NCBI RefSeq assembly: GCF_902713425.1
Contig: NC_081222.1
Location: 12,835,154-12,899,153 of the forward strand
DNA length: 64,000 nt
Direction of reading: 5' to 3'
From: Acipenser ruthenus
Lineage: Eukaryota; Chordata; Actinopteri; Acipenseriformes; Acipenseridae
Shown: positions 24,366 to 34,689 of the stretch, piece after piece
How the letters are laid out: each line of letters opens with the position of its first letter
How positions within the stretch are numbered: position 1 is the first letter of the stretch
Program-made: the position numbers and the translations under genes
Notes under the pieces: model-generated
The model's input: the letters and a program-made list of their open reading frames with translations, nothing else
Database searches by the model: none
Told to the model about the DNA's origin: nothing

Positions 24366-27300
24366 ATGTAGTTATCATTGTGGCTCTTTTACCCAAAACA
24401 TTTTGACAGCTCTGCCTTGTTATTTTCATACATCTATGTCTTTCATATATATGTGTGCATGTGTGTATATATATCGGTATGTTTATCATGCCTTTGCCAA
24501 GGGAAAGTAAAGAAAACAAACTATATCCAAAGCCTATATACCTCCACTGTTTGTTTTCAAACACACTTTCCCTATGTAGCTATAGAGATACAGATATACT
24601 GATATATTGTAATGAAGAGAACGTGCCCCCCCCTTCTTGCAGGAGTAGAGATCCGGCTTTCCCGCTTCACTGCGTCACCCCAAGGTCCAGTCACCCTGGG
24701 GTCAGGAAACGTGACTCTGAGCACTGACTGGAGCACAGTGGCAGGGGAGAACAGCTCAGGTAATTCTCTCCCCTCTGCCTCGGTCTCACTTTTAACAGAC
24801 ACACACACACAAAAAAAAAAAAACTATATGAACATGATTTAGATATTTTATTTAACATCATGTAATCAAAGAAACTACAACATGAGATCGCAAAAGTCTA
24901 CCGGAAGCCACAACAGTAGTTCAGCATGTAACTATCACTGACACTGTTATCTGCTCCGATATTGAATTGTATATGGAAGACTATAAAGCAGTGTGTAATT
25001 CAATATGTGAACATTATTCAGCAGGTTTCATTCCAGTTTATAAAGCAACATTAGTTCATTCTCTCGGGTGATGCTAACCCTTTGGCTGTAACTGTAAGTT
25101 GACAGATCAGCTCATGATTCAGAATCGAGCGATCACATGCTCCAGTTCTGACATTCGATGCGTGTTTTGCTGAGAAGTGTCGCCCTTGTGTTTTTCAGGC
25201 TTTGCCGCGTCCGCTCTCATCTCCTATTACAACCTGGAGAAATCCCTGAACCACTCCTTCGATGAAGACGCCCTGGCGCGAGAGAACCACACCCTCACCT
25301 CCGTGCAGCTCAACTCCAAGGTCGTGAGCGCAGCAATCAGCAACGCCGTGCCAGAGCGGCTCTCCATCCCTGTGGACTTCACCTTCTCACACCTGCAGGT
25401 CAGCCCTGAGCGCTCGGGCAACTGGGACCCAACAGGGGCTTCATGCCCCTGGAATCGTATTGACCATTGCTGTTGCTCGAGTCGCTTTGCACTGCTGTTT
25501 GTAAAGGATTTTAAATGATTCTGAATTCACCTCTGCTCTGTGGTGTCATCACATCCTGTGCTGTAGGTCAGTTTTACTCCGGCGGTGTCTATCGGATTGT
25601 GTGGGCTCCCTGTAGTTCAGTAGCCGCAGATGAAAGCGACAAGCTGCATGTTGACAGGCCCTTCCACTCAAAGTGCTTCCCTTCTCATTGCTTCTGCACA
25701 GCTGAACGACAGCAGCCACGCAGCCGTGTGTGTTTACTGGAAGAACGACAGCTCTGGAGGCTCCTGGTCCAAAGACGGCTGTGAAACTGTCGGTGCCAAT
25801 CGGACCCACACCGTTTGCCGCTGCTACCACCTGAGCAGCTTCGCCGTGCTCATGGCTCTGTACGAGATCCAGGTATTCAACCAGCACCAGAAAACACTGA
25901 CGCACGCTGCCTGAGGTACACAACCCAACACAGTACAGTACAACAGAATACAATACAACACAGTACAGTACAATACAGTACAACATAATACAATACAGTA
26001 TAGTACAATACAATACAATACAGTACATTCAACCTTTATGAAGCTACATTAGTTCATTCTATTGGGAGATCCCCAAGTCTTTGGGAATGTGTGAGTTGCA
26101 GGACCCAGGAGGGAGTGCAGTGTGCAGTGTGTGTGTTTGTTAACCCTGCTCCCTGGAGGGAGTGCAGTGTGCAGTGTGTGTGTTTGTTAACCCTGCTCCC
26201 TGGAGGGAGTGCAGTGTGCAGTGTGTGTGTGTGTGTGTGTGTTAACCCTGCTCCCTGGAGGGAGTGCAGTGTGCAGTGTGTGTGTGTGTGTTAACCCTGC
26301 TCCCTGGAGAGTGTGCAGTGTATGTGTTTGTTAACCCTGCTCCCTGGAGGGAGTGCAGTGTGTGTTTGTTAACCCTGCTCCCAGGAGGGAGTGCAGTGTG
26401 TGTTTGTTAACCCTGCTCCCCTCCTCCTCCCCCCCCCCCCTCTCTCTCAGGACACATTTGAGCTGCAGCTGATCACCTGGGTGGGGCTGGGTCTGTCTCT
26501 GATCTGCCTGATCCTCAGCATCCTGACCTTCAGCTGCTGCCGCTCTGTCAAGGGAACTCGCAGCACCATTCACCTGCACCTGTGCATCAGCCTCTTCATA
26601 GCAGACCTGGTTTTCCTGGCAGGAATCAGCAGCACCAGCAACAAGGTACTGCCAGGGATCCAGAGATCCGCCCATCTGTAACATACTGCCAGGGATCAGC
26701 TATACACTGTGCTAGAGCACCCTCTATCTGTAACATACTGCCAGGGATCAGCTATACACTGTGCTAGAGCGCCCTCTATCTGTAACATACTGCCAGGGAT
26801 CAGCTATACACTGTGCTAGAGCGCCCTCTATCTGTAACATACTGCCAGGGATCAGCTATACACTGTGCTAGAGCGCCCTCTATCTGTAACATACTGCAGG
26901 GATCAGCTATACATTGTGCTAGAGCGCCCTCTATCTGTAACATACTGTCTGATCAGCTATACATTGTGCTAGAGCGCCCTCTATCTGTGTCTCTGCTCCT
27001 CTCTCTCAGAGTGGTGACGGGGTGTGTCTCTGCTCCTCTCTCTCAGAGTGGTGACGGGGTGTGTCTCTGCTCCTCTCAGAGTGGTGACGGGGTGTGTCTC
27101 TGCTCCTCTCTCTCAGAGTGGTGACGGGGTGTGTCTCTGCTCCTCTCTGAGTGGTGACGGGGTGTGTCTCTGCTCCTCTCTGAGTGGTGACGGGGTGTGT
27201 CTCTGCTCCTCTCTCTCTGAGTGGTGACGGGGTGTGTCTCTGCTCCTCTCTCTCAGAGTGGTGACGGGGTGTGTCTCTGCTCCTCTCTCTCTGAGTGGTG

Positions 27301-30300
27301 ACGGGGTGTGTCTCTGCTCCTCTCTCTCTGAGTGGTGACGGGGTGTGTCTCTGCTCCTCTCTCTCTGAGTGGTGACGGGGTGTGTCTCTGCTCCTCTCTC
27401 TCAGAGTGGTGACGGGGTGTGTCTCTGCTCCTCTCTCTCTGAGTGGTGACGGGGTGTGTCTCTGCTCCTCTCTCTCAGAGTGGTGACGGGGTGTGTCTCT
27501 GCTCCTCTCTCTCTGAGTGGTGACGGGGTGTGTCTCTGCTCCTCTCTCTCTGAGTGGTGACAGGGTGTGTCTCTGCTCCTCTCTCTGAGTGGTGACGGGG
27601 TGTGTCTCTGCTCCTCTCAGAGTGGTGACGGGGTGTGTCTCTGCTCCTCTCTCTCAGAGTGGTGACGGGGTGTGTCTCTGCTCCTCTCTCTCAGAGTGGT
27701 GACGGTGTGTCTCTGCTCCTCTCTCTCAGGGGGGCTGTGCTCTGGTTGCTGGCCTGCTTCACTTCTTCTTCCTGGCTGTGTTCACCTGGATGTGTCTGGA
27801 GGGGATCCAGCTGTACCGCATGGTGGTGACGGTGTTCAACGCCACGCTGCCCCGACGCTACATGTTCTTGTTCGGCTACGGCATCCCTGCGCTCATCGTG
27901 GGCATCTCTGCGGCAGCAAACAGACAGGGATACGGCACAGAGCGCTAGTGAGTATCTCTGTGCTGCACAGACGTGTTCTACAGCTCTGGACAAAAGTTTC
28001 GCATCACCCTAGAGAATGAACTAATGTTGCTTCATAAAGTCCAATGAAACCTGCTGAATGATGTTAGGTTTGCATTTTGAATTACACACCGCTTTGTAGT
28101 TTTCCATATACTTAATGAAAAAACTTAACAAATATTGAAACGTGACATTTTGGAATCTAACATGAAATAGTGACCTAGTATTACAGCTTCTGGTAGACTT
28201 TTGTGATTTAATTTTGTACTTTCTTTGATTTAAAAGACCTAAATTATAGTTATATATTATATAGTTTTTTTTTTTTTTTTTACTTATATCTCAATCCTAA
28301 AATTTATAGGTGATGCAAAACTGTTTTTTTCAGTTATGTTTCATTAAAGGTGTTTTCCCGTGAAAATGAACAACGCATTGTTTGAACCTGGAGCCATGTC
28401 TTTAACACATATCCATTTTACTTCATGTTTAAAAATACCATTCCTATAATAGTAGGGCTGCCATAAGACTCTGTGACAGTTTGGGACAGTCCAGGCTTTT
28501 CAACTCACACCCCAATGCATTCTGGTAAGTGTAGTCCTGCTGTGAAAGGTACCTGAGACAGGTGAAACGTACCAGAATGCATTGCGATGTGAGTTGAAAA
28601 TCCTGGACTGTCCCAAGCTGTCTTAGTGCTCCACGGAGGCTACCTGGGTAGCTGATAATCTTTAGTACTGGACAATCCTCACAGTCTAGACCAGTATTAA
28701 CCCCACCTATCTCTCTCTCTCTCTCTGCCTCATTGCAGCTGCTGGCTATCTCTTGATAATGGTTTCATATGGAGCTTCTTTGGCCCAGTCTGTGTGATTA
28801 TACTGGTGAGTACCCCGGACTGATCCCACCTTATCCAGGGGAGCCAAATGATGACCAGCACAGGCAACGCTGTACATCCCAACCTGCACTGAAGCATTCA
28901 GAGACTGGCTGGAAATGAGTCTCTCCACAAAGCCAGCAACTCTGCTTCACGTGTGCATTCCCCTTTTAAATCAATAAATACAATGATAATGACTGTCATC
29001 ATTTTAAATGTGAATGTAACAGAATCCAGTGCTAAACTGCATAACAGCAAACTGTCATAGCAAAACAGCATGTTTGCAATCTTATTAAATAGGTATAATA
29101 CATTAGACACTGTTAAATAACTCATCTATTGCGATACACCCCCAGATTTAACTGTGTGTCCTTATCCCTGTTTTTCCCAGTTTAACATCTTGTTTTTCGT
29201 GATCACGATTTGGAAACTAGCTGAGAAGTTCAGCAGTGTGAACCCTGACCTGTCGACCCTGAAGAAAATCCAGTAAGTGAACATCGTCTCCTCCTCCTGT
29301 CCTTTGTGGGGATTGTGAATGAAGGGAAACGTGGAGTTAACTCTTTTGTTCCGCTATCATTCTACAGCTGTGACCAAAAGCTGTGCCTCACCTAGAATTG
29401 AGAGAGTCATTCAAAAAAATAAAACTCTCTGAAAATATATTTTATTAAACATCATGTAATCAAAGAAACTACAAAATGATATTGCAAAAAAAAGTCTACC
29501 GGAATTCATAATAGTAGTACAGTATGTCATGTTAGATTTCGAAATGTCACATTTTTCAATTTGTCAGTTTTTTCGTTAAGCAGATGGAAAGCTACAAAGC
29601 GGTGTGTAATTCAATATGTTCACATTATTCAGCAGGTTTCACTGGACTTTATGAGGCACAATTAGTTACGTAGGGTGATGCAACACTTTAGGTCACAGCT
29701 GTATATTGAACGTTGTTGTTTCGATACAGTGTGTGCCGCTGGTACAATCCCCAGTCTCTCCAGTAACGCTCCTGGTTTGTATTGGTTGTGCGCAGGGTGT
29801 TCACCAGCACTGCAGTGGCTCAGCTCTGTATCCTGGGTCTCATGTGGATATTTGGCTGCTTCCAGTTTGACTCGCGCAGCCTCGCCATGTCCTACATCTT
29901 CACTGTGCTCAACAGCTTCCAGGGAGTCTTCATCTTCATCATGCACTGCCTGCTCTGCAAACAGGTGAGCTGGGAGCGCCGTCCAAACCTCTGTCTGCAG
30001 ACTCAGTCTCTTCTAGTTTCACACTGATGAAGCCATGAGCCCAAACCTCTGTCTGCAGACTCAGTCTCTTCTAGTTTCACACTGATGAAGGCATTAGCTA
30101 GTCTACTTGACTCATGATGTGTTGCACGCCCTGTCCAGGTCCGGGATGACTACAGGAACCTGCTCTCCACTGTGTGCAGCTCCAAGAAGTACTCTGAGTT
30201 CAGCAGCACCAGCCAGTCTGCCAGCTCACAGGTACACTGAGGGAGGGGTGGAGGAAGGGAGCCGGGCAGAGCAAGAGAGGGGTGGAGGAGGGGAGCGGGG

Positions 30301-30569
30301 GAAAGCAAGATGTTCAATTTCATAACTCCCACTGCATAACAGTTTGAACCATTCCTGGTTTTTACGATGAGTTTAATAAGACATACCTGAACTTGTCACC
30401 TGTACGCTCTGAGTCTAATCGAGCTTGTGTTAAAACCTGGAATGGGTAAAGCTGCTGTGCAGTAGGAGTCCCCTGGAGAGTGCTAGAGAGGGGATGCTGT
30501 TCCTCACTGCTCTGTGTCGTCCTGTAGGGGATGAAGAGCCAGCAAGACACGGGGGAGTCCCAGATGTAG
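14625..30569 (+). CDS. ADGRE5: Adhesion G-protein-coupled receptor E5 (CD97)-like, 813 aa
   Basis: Coding exons: 14625-14655, 17062-17103, 17399-17560, 18258-18407, 19574-19723, 21468-21587, 22234-22377, 23221-23255, 23608-23703, 24138-24285, 24643-24759, 25199-25398, 25702-25872, 26451-26645, 27730-27947, 28739-28805, 29181-29272, 29796-29964, 30139-30231, 30528-30569. All joins keep frame and total 2,442 nt. Signal peptide about 1-24; five EGF-like repeats (25-266), most opening with the calcium-binding D/N-x-NEC or DIDEC signature on phase-1 exons. The GAIN region ends in a GPS (466-522) with two Cys-Trp-type motifs and [13 protein letters not shown]; autocleavage is expected at HL/S (509/510). 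Seven TM helices lie at about 525-760, including [16 protein letters not shown] and [10 protein letters not shown]. The cytosolic tail KKYSEFSS...SESQ-type ending resembles human CD97. Family knowledge: leukocyte adhesion receptor, CD55 binding in mammals. PTGER1 lies next, as near human ADGRE5. Orthology is inferred; other ADGRE paralogues are possible. Confidence 0.9.
14965..15080 (+). mobile_element. CR1-type LINE, short 3' end copy
   Basis: Intron 1. Matches the 100-420 copy over gggatcctttaagacccgac, gatcaatcagctacta and ggcctcctcttgtttgtaac, ending tcatatgttcgta. Older and shorter than the first copy. Confidence 0.7.
15560..15840 (+). mobile_element. tRNA-derived SINE with L2-like tail
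   Basis: Head carries a pol III B box (gggttcaatcccag) after an A-box-like region. The body has gagcaaggtactttacctcg and the 3' part has tgtaagtcgccctggataag followed by taaataaataataa. The tail type is shared with L2-group LINEs in fishes. Other copies: 54213-54494 (minus), related members at 39566 and 51126. Confidence 0.85.
16021..16976. repeat. 35-bp minisatellite, about 27 copies
   Basis: About 27 tandem copies of a 35-bp unit (ctgtatatactgtggtcagt, cgttgatctgcaccc) with two main variants, tatatac/tgtatac and caccc/ctccc. It lies in ADGRE5 intron 1, ending about 85 bp before the exon 2 acceptor. Confidence 0.97.
17141..17348 (-). mobile_element. Tc1-like MITE, partial copy
   Basis: Intron 2. 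Contains aacctgctgaataatgtcac, cacaccgctttgtagttttt, acttaacgaaaaactgac and the terminal part gagatgcaacact...ctgtagctgtg. The left terminal repeat is missing. Confidence 0.75.
17600..17649. repeat. (ATT)n microsatellite
   Basis: About sixteen ATT triplets in ADGRE5 intron 3, about 40 bp after the exon 3 donor. Confidence 0.95.
17930..21004 (+). repeat. Tandem segmental duplication carrying one EGF exon (two copies)
   Basis: Sequence from about 17930 to 18460 recurs at 19250-19776, including exon 4/exon 5 and flanking intron at roughly 93-95% identity by eye. The exons are both exactly 150 nt. Further matches continue downstream: 18522-18650 with 20412-20552, and 19085-19185 with 20910-21004. 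The duplicated unit was therefore about 1.3 kb or more, and copy 2 later gained about 0.6 kb between 19790 and 20400. Confidence 0.85.
21004..21364 (+). mobile_element. Tc1-like MITE, full-length copy
   Basis: Starts cacagctctggccagaatgt and ends gcaaaacgtttggccagagctgt, giving terminal inverted repeats. The interior has catcatgtaatcaaagaaac and tacaaaatgatatcgcaaaa. TA flanks at the right end. Lies in ADGRE5 intron 5. Confidence 0.85.
21905..22173 (-). mobile_element. Tc1-like MITE, slightly shortened copy
   Basis: ADGRE5 intron 6. Reverse orientation: begins gtgttgcatcatcc-ccctatagaatgaactcat, ends aggtgatgcaaaacttttgg-ccacagctgta. The interior shows some loss relative to full copies. Confidence 0.85.
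22705..22880. repeat. Unclassified dispersed repeat (copy 2)
   Basis: Related to 10650-10870 (shared cataaacatcaag, cttccaataccagatca, gaatagctagtatct, gatcagcaaggaagggattt). Just before it (about 22600-22700) there is a phrase resembling the ends of Tc1-type elements (ggccacctttggcattagta), too short to assign firmly. Confidence 0.65.
22905..23175. repeat. CCT-rich pyrimidine tract (about 270 bp)
   Basis: Interrupted CCTCCT/CAGCCT trinucleotide-type repeat in ADGRE5 intron 7, ending about 45 bp before the exon 8 acceptor. It yields long proline- or leucine-rich open frames that are artefacts. Confidence 0.95.
23750..24113. repeat. 52-bp minisatellite, 7 copies
   Basis: Seven near-identical 52-bp units (agggtagagagatgacacga, tggatgctgaagtcttgctc, agctctcctctc) in ADGRE5 intron 9. 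The array stops about 25 bp before the exon 10 acceptor. Confidence 0.97.
24325..24362. repeat. (AT)n microsatellite
   Basis: Nineteen AT dinucleotides in ADGRE5 intron 10, close to the exon 10 donor. Confidence 0.95.
24815..25097 (+). mobile_element. Tc1-like MITE, one end missing
   Basis: ADGRE5 intron 11. Contains catcatgtaatcaaagaaac, gagatcgcaaaagtctaccg and the right end gggtgatgctaaccctttgg. The left end is replaced by a CA/A run. Confidence 0.8.
25917..26028. repeat. Degenerate ACAGTACAAT-type tandem repeat
   Basis: Short 5- to 10-bp motif repeat (acagtacaatacaa) in ADGRE5 intron 13. Followed at 26029-26090 by a short remnant of the Tc1-like MITE right end (agttcattctattggga). Confidence 0.85.
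26100..26430. repeat. Minisatellite with GT-rich unit, about 7 copies
   Basis: Units of about 45-60 bp built of gttaaccctgctccctggag, ggagtgcagtgtg and variable GT runs. They fill the 3' half of ADGRE5 intron 13, and the last unit runs into the polypyrimidine tract of the exon 14 acceptor. Confidence 0.93.
26646..26990. repeat. 52-bp minisatellite starting at the exon 14 donor
   Basis: About six units (taacatactgccagggatca, gctatacactgtgctagagc, gccctctatctg). The true donor reads aacaag/gtactgccaggga, and the units carry aacatactgccaggga at the same position. The array therefore starts on the splice junction, with GT changed to AT in the copies. Confidence 0.93.
26991..27729. repeat. 37-bp minisatellite ending at the exon 15 acceptor
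   Basis: About twenty units of 33-37 bp (gagtggtgacggggtgtgtc, tctgctcctctctctcag). Every unit ends in a pyrimidine tract followed by CAG or CTG, and the last one is the actual acceptor of ADGRE5 exon 15. With the preceding array it makes up practically the entire intron 14. Confidence 0.96.
27980..28334 (-). mobile_element. Tc1-like MITE, near full-length
   Basis: ADGRE5 intron 15. TA-flanked start tacagctctggacaaaagtt, then tcgcatcaccctagagaatg; the right end taggtgatgcaaaactg is decayed. Interior as in the other copies with a poly-T insertion. Confidence 0.85.
28475..28622. mobile_element. Foldback (hairpin) MITE-like element carrying Staf-type motif
   Basis: Two 53-bp arms (gacagtttgggacagtccag ... 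tgcattctggta and its near-complement) enclose a loop of about 45 bp. The arms differ at about five positions. The reverse strand of the left arm reads actacacttaccagaatgca, close to the ZNF143/Staf consensus. It lies in ADGRE5 intron 15. Confidence 0.8.
29366..29704 (+). mobile_element. Tc1-like MITE, full-length copy
   Basis: ADGRE5 intron 17. TA-flanked ends tacagctgtgaccaaaagct and taggtcacagctgta; interior catcatgtaatcaaagaaac. About 339 bp. Confidence 0.87.
30332..30466. repeat. Foldback repeat, related copy at 23293-23440
   Basis: Left part accattcctggtttttac and right part aaaacctggaatgggtaaag are inverted copies of each other. The segment also matches 23370-23440 (aaaaccaggaatggatcaaa, ctgctgtgcaatgggagtct). 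A dispersed foldback family; it lies in ADGRE5 intron 19. Confidence 0.65.
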
Positions 30570-31530
30570 AGGCTTCAGTTCCTGAGACGACTGTCTGCTG
30601 CTTCGCTCTGCTGTGAACACAAGAGGGCGCTAAAGCCACCTCTTTACAGATGCTGCTGGGATTACCCAAGGACGCTTTCCTGTCGCTGCTGACGCCCCTG
30701 GCCCCTAGGGGGCAACCTCGTCTCTCCTCTTGTCATTTGGAATGCTGTGATGCTGGATTCGACCAGGACTGGAGATTGAAGCTGGTTTGCTTCCACAGGA
30801 CTGGTTTATCATGGATTCGTGGGGCTGCAGCAGATTCGCACACACAGTTGCTTGACTCCGCTGTTTGTGTACTTTTTTTTTTTTTAAAAGGGGAAGAGAA
30901 AAAAAAAACCCCAAAAGCTTTGCACATTTTTTTCTGGTTATTACTTTTTATATTTTTACACTTCCATAAAAAGCTATGTTTTTCAGAGCTGTATTATACA
31001 TTCATTTTTTTATTTTTTTAAATTTTATATAACACAGTGTTCTTATGCTTCAGTTTGCTGTGGCTGCGAGGGCCTGTCTGAGTGACTGTGTGAAGCTGGT
31101 AAAGTTAAACTGGATCCACCCTACAGTGTGTTCCACAGACAGCAGCTTTATCCTACTAGAATAATGAATTATTCACATGGTACTGAATGGACTGGACCGG
31201 ACTCTGTACAAGGTAGTTCATGTGTTCTCTTTGCAGGTGACACCGGAATCTCAAGCTGTGTATTAGTCCTAAAAATAGACTTTCTTTGACCTTCTTTCAT
31301 TTCAGTAATTAGGGCCGTATATTTCAAACACAGCAACATAGAAACGCGCTGCTGCGTCCCAACACCTAACCACTTCCTTTGCTGTAGGTCAGGTACACTC
31401 CAGCGGTCGAAATGAAATCGGAGCATGTGTGAATAAGTACCAGGATGTTGCTGATTATAGATATTTTTTTACGTGCTGTTTAGCGTTTTACAGAAATCCT
31501 GCATTGCCCGAAATTAGAAATAAAGAGATA
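30570..31530 (+). other. 3' UTR and downstream region of the ADGRE5-like gene
   Basis: Non-coding after the stop at 30567-30569. A first AATAAA is at 31519-31524 and a further one is near 32446. Which is used cannot be told from sequence alone. Confidence 0.45.
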
Positions 31531-31825
31531 AGCTCAGAAGCAAAGATTCGAATGTGATGCTCATGCTGATAGAAAGCTGGATTGGAAAGCCTGGGTGCAC
31601 ATCTTTTAGAGTAAAGGAAAGGAGGAAGCGTACTGTTTGCCTGGAAGAGTGATACTCTTTGACCCACAGTACAGATTCCATGCCTTAGATTATCATTACA
31701 GGACACTTCCACAGGGCTCAGCGTCAATTAAAACATTCTCTCCTCTGCTTGGATATCGTTAAGAGAATGTGTTCTAACAGTATTAACAAAAGCTTTGTAA
31801 ATGTGGAATTAATTAAAAAATAAGG

Positions 31826-32240
31826 GGGCTCCCGAGTGGCGCATCCAGTAAAGGCGCTCCACGTGGAGTGCAGGATGCGCTCTATAGTCAGGATGTCGCG
31901 AGTTCGAATCCAGGCTATTCCTTTTGCCGACCGTGGACGGGAGCTCCCAGGGGGCGGTGCACAATTGGCCGAGCGCCCTGGAGTGGCGGGTGGGCTTAGG
32001 TTGGCCAGGGTATCCTTGGCTCACCGCGCACCAGCGACCCCTGTAGTCTGGCCGGGCGCCTGCCTGTAAGCTGCCCAGAGCTGCGTTGTCCTCCGACGCT
32101 GTAGCTCTGAGGCGGCTGCACGGCGAGTCCGCAGTGTGAAAAAAAGCGGTCAGCTGACGGCACACGCTTCGGAGGACAGTGTGTGTTCGCCTTCACCCTC
32201 CCGAGTCAGCGCAGGGGTGGTAGCGGTGAGCTGAGCTTAA
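31826..32240 (+). mobile_element. tRNA-headed SINE of about 415 bp
   Basis: Starts gggggctcccgagtggcgca with a pol III A box and a B box (gcgagttcgaatccaggcta). The long GC-rich body contains gggcggtgcacaattggcc and ctgcccagagctgcgttgtc, and the end is gcaggggtggtagcggtgag followed by an AT-rich tail. I recognise this head and body as typical of sturgeon-like genomes, from memory. One apparently complete copy. Confidence 0.85.
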
Positions 32241-34689
32241 AAAATAATTGGTTAATTATTGGTTAACTTGCAGTGTACAGACAACAGATGTTAATACTTT
32301 TTCACAAGGATGATTCTTGAACGTTTGGTTATGACGTTCTGTTTATTTAAAATGTTTTCAGATTGTATAGGTGCTGTTAAGCTTGTTAATATGATTTTTT
32401 TTTAAATGTTTTAATACGTGCTTGTAAGATATGCGCGTGTGAATAAAAAATAAAAACCCCTAAATGTTCGTGATTGTGTTTGTTGTCAAATCCTGGGAGC
32501 CTGAAGCGAGGATTCTGCACAATGAAGAAAAGACCGACAAGAAAATGTCAAAGATCCGCTCAGAGCAGCAACTTACCAGCAGCTCAGTCCTGCTCCCCCT
32601 GAGCAGCTCAGAGCTGCAGAGCAGACCCCAGCAGTGACCCGAGTGAGGGGGGGGTGGGGGGGTGGAGTTACTTAAGTAACGCCTTACCAAGTTTCAAGCA
32701 GCAGTGTCTCAACACACATGCCAAAATGTTGCACGCTAAATTCTGACAGAAAAGGACAGTCGATTGAGGTGTCAAAGTTGTCTTCAGTCATGATTATCAA
32801 AAGCTATTAAAAAAAACAGCCGGCTCTGACGTTTTATTTTCCTCGAGTAGATCTCAGGACTGAAATGACGGGCTTGCATGCAGTTGTTGATCCAGACGCA
32901 CTGATGGAAGGCTAGGAGCCTGTGGTAGAATGGTGTTGCTTGCCAACAATGCTGTGAAAAATTGGGATTGCTTTGAGAGAGAAAGGAAGTCCTAGACTAG
33001 TGCAGCAGGTAAAACATGAAAAAGATAATATAACATAATAACCCACATCTAATATACCATAAGAAACCACATCTAATAAACCATAATAAACCACATATAA
33101 CATAGCATAATAAACCACATATAACATAGCATAATAAACCACATCTAATATACCATAAGAAACCACATCTGCTTTCAAACATTTGGTAGCACTTTTAATT
33201 ATAGGGCATACTTAATAATATGGTAATAACTGTTTACCATGTCATTACACAATGTCATGTCTATGTGACTGCACAGTAGTTAGCCTGCAGGAGCAGAAGC
33301 ATTGCAATTACACGGTTACAACAATGTAATTACACGGCAATTAAACACATATTGCAATGTAATTACATTGGTATTACAGTGCAATTACATGTATATTCAT
33401 GTTACAGAGCATTTTACAGCACTGGGGAATCACATTAGATTGTAAAACCTCTGAAACATAAATGGGGGTTGCAATCCAGGGTGCTGTAAAATACTCAAAG
33501 AAAAATCCAGCCGTGGCTTAGAAGGTAAAAGGTGATCAAATGAAGCTCTCTTTGCAAATAAAAAGCCTCTTCGAAAAGTCACTGGCTCATGAACAAATGG
33601 TCAAATTGTAAGTTTATTACTGTTAACACCTAGCTTACTAACACAGTAACTAGTTTTCATGTTGTGTTCATAGTTAATATGCATCAGCTAATAAAATAAA
33701 GCTGGCCTCGTTAGATAAACATTAGTACAGTAACACCTTTAAAAGCTCCTTTCAATAAACGCCACTGATGTAGACTGAGCAGGTAACCCAGCTTTTCATT
33801 CTTTCTTTCTCTCTTTCTTGAACATTGCTGCTATGCAGGGAGCTGATGAACTCACAGCATCATACTCCACTTAACAAACAAGCTGGCTGGGGTTGTGGAG
33901 CCCTGCTGCTCCCCCTGCGACATGGAGGGACTTGAGGAGGCAAACAGAATGGTAATGTAGCGAGCTAGCTGTGTGGAATACCAGGCAGAGGACACGGATG
34001 ATTACATCTCAATGAGACGCTGAATAAATGAATACATTCTTATCATGCACTTATTTTCCCTCGGGGACCATCGCGTTACGAAGCTTCATCCGCTAGACAA
34101 AATATCCTACCAGCACAATCAGAAATGAATAATGAAAACACGTACATTAGAAAGGGGGGGGGGGGTTGTGTGAAGTGAACTTTTTTTTTACATTATGTTA
34201 ATGTTTCGTTGCATTACGTTTTCTTTAACAAGATGAAATCTGAAGCCTGTGAAACGCTCAGTCCTGCTCCCCCTGAGCAGCTCAGACCCCAGCAGTGATC
34301 TGAGCGCGGGGGAAATTCTCTGAGCCACTCAGCTACTTAACACACCCCCAGTAGACACGTGATGAATGATCAGTGTGAAACTAGAAGAGACCGATATGAA
34401 TGCCTTAATCAACCCAGAAGAAATATGAATATGAAGTACATGAATATTCATCTTCCTCCGCTTTTTCACATCATATTGAGACCCCAGAATTGAGACACTG
34501 TATATGTTCAAGTTTAAGTTACTGTGGGTTTTATTCAGAAAGACCCTACACAGCAAATTAATGTCTTAGAAATCACAAAAAAACAAGAGGTCTGCCCTTT
34601 TAGCAATCTGACTGGGGTAACCCTTCTAAAAGAGTCCCATAGTAAAAGCATAGCAAAGTGTAATAAAGTACAGGGAAAGCGTGGTACAG
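32241..34689. other. Intergenic with small repeats
   Basis: No gene seen. Contains two copies of a short segment (32583-32646 and 34259-34310, sharing tcagtcctgctccccctgag), an irregular tandem of ataataaaccacatctaata-type units at 33030-33180, and a possible decayed MITE around 33185-33430 rich in gcaattaca motifs. Confidence 0.5.

Noticed and set aside
31899-31915. tRNA gene suggested by A and B boxes
   Set aside because: The boxes belong to SINE heads (also at 15560, 39566, 51126, 54494); no complete cloverleaf with acceptor stem was evident.
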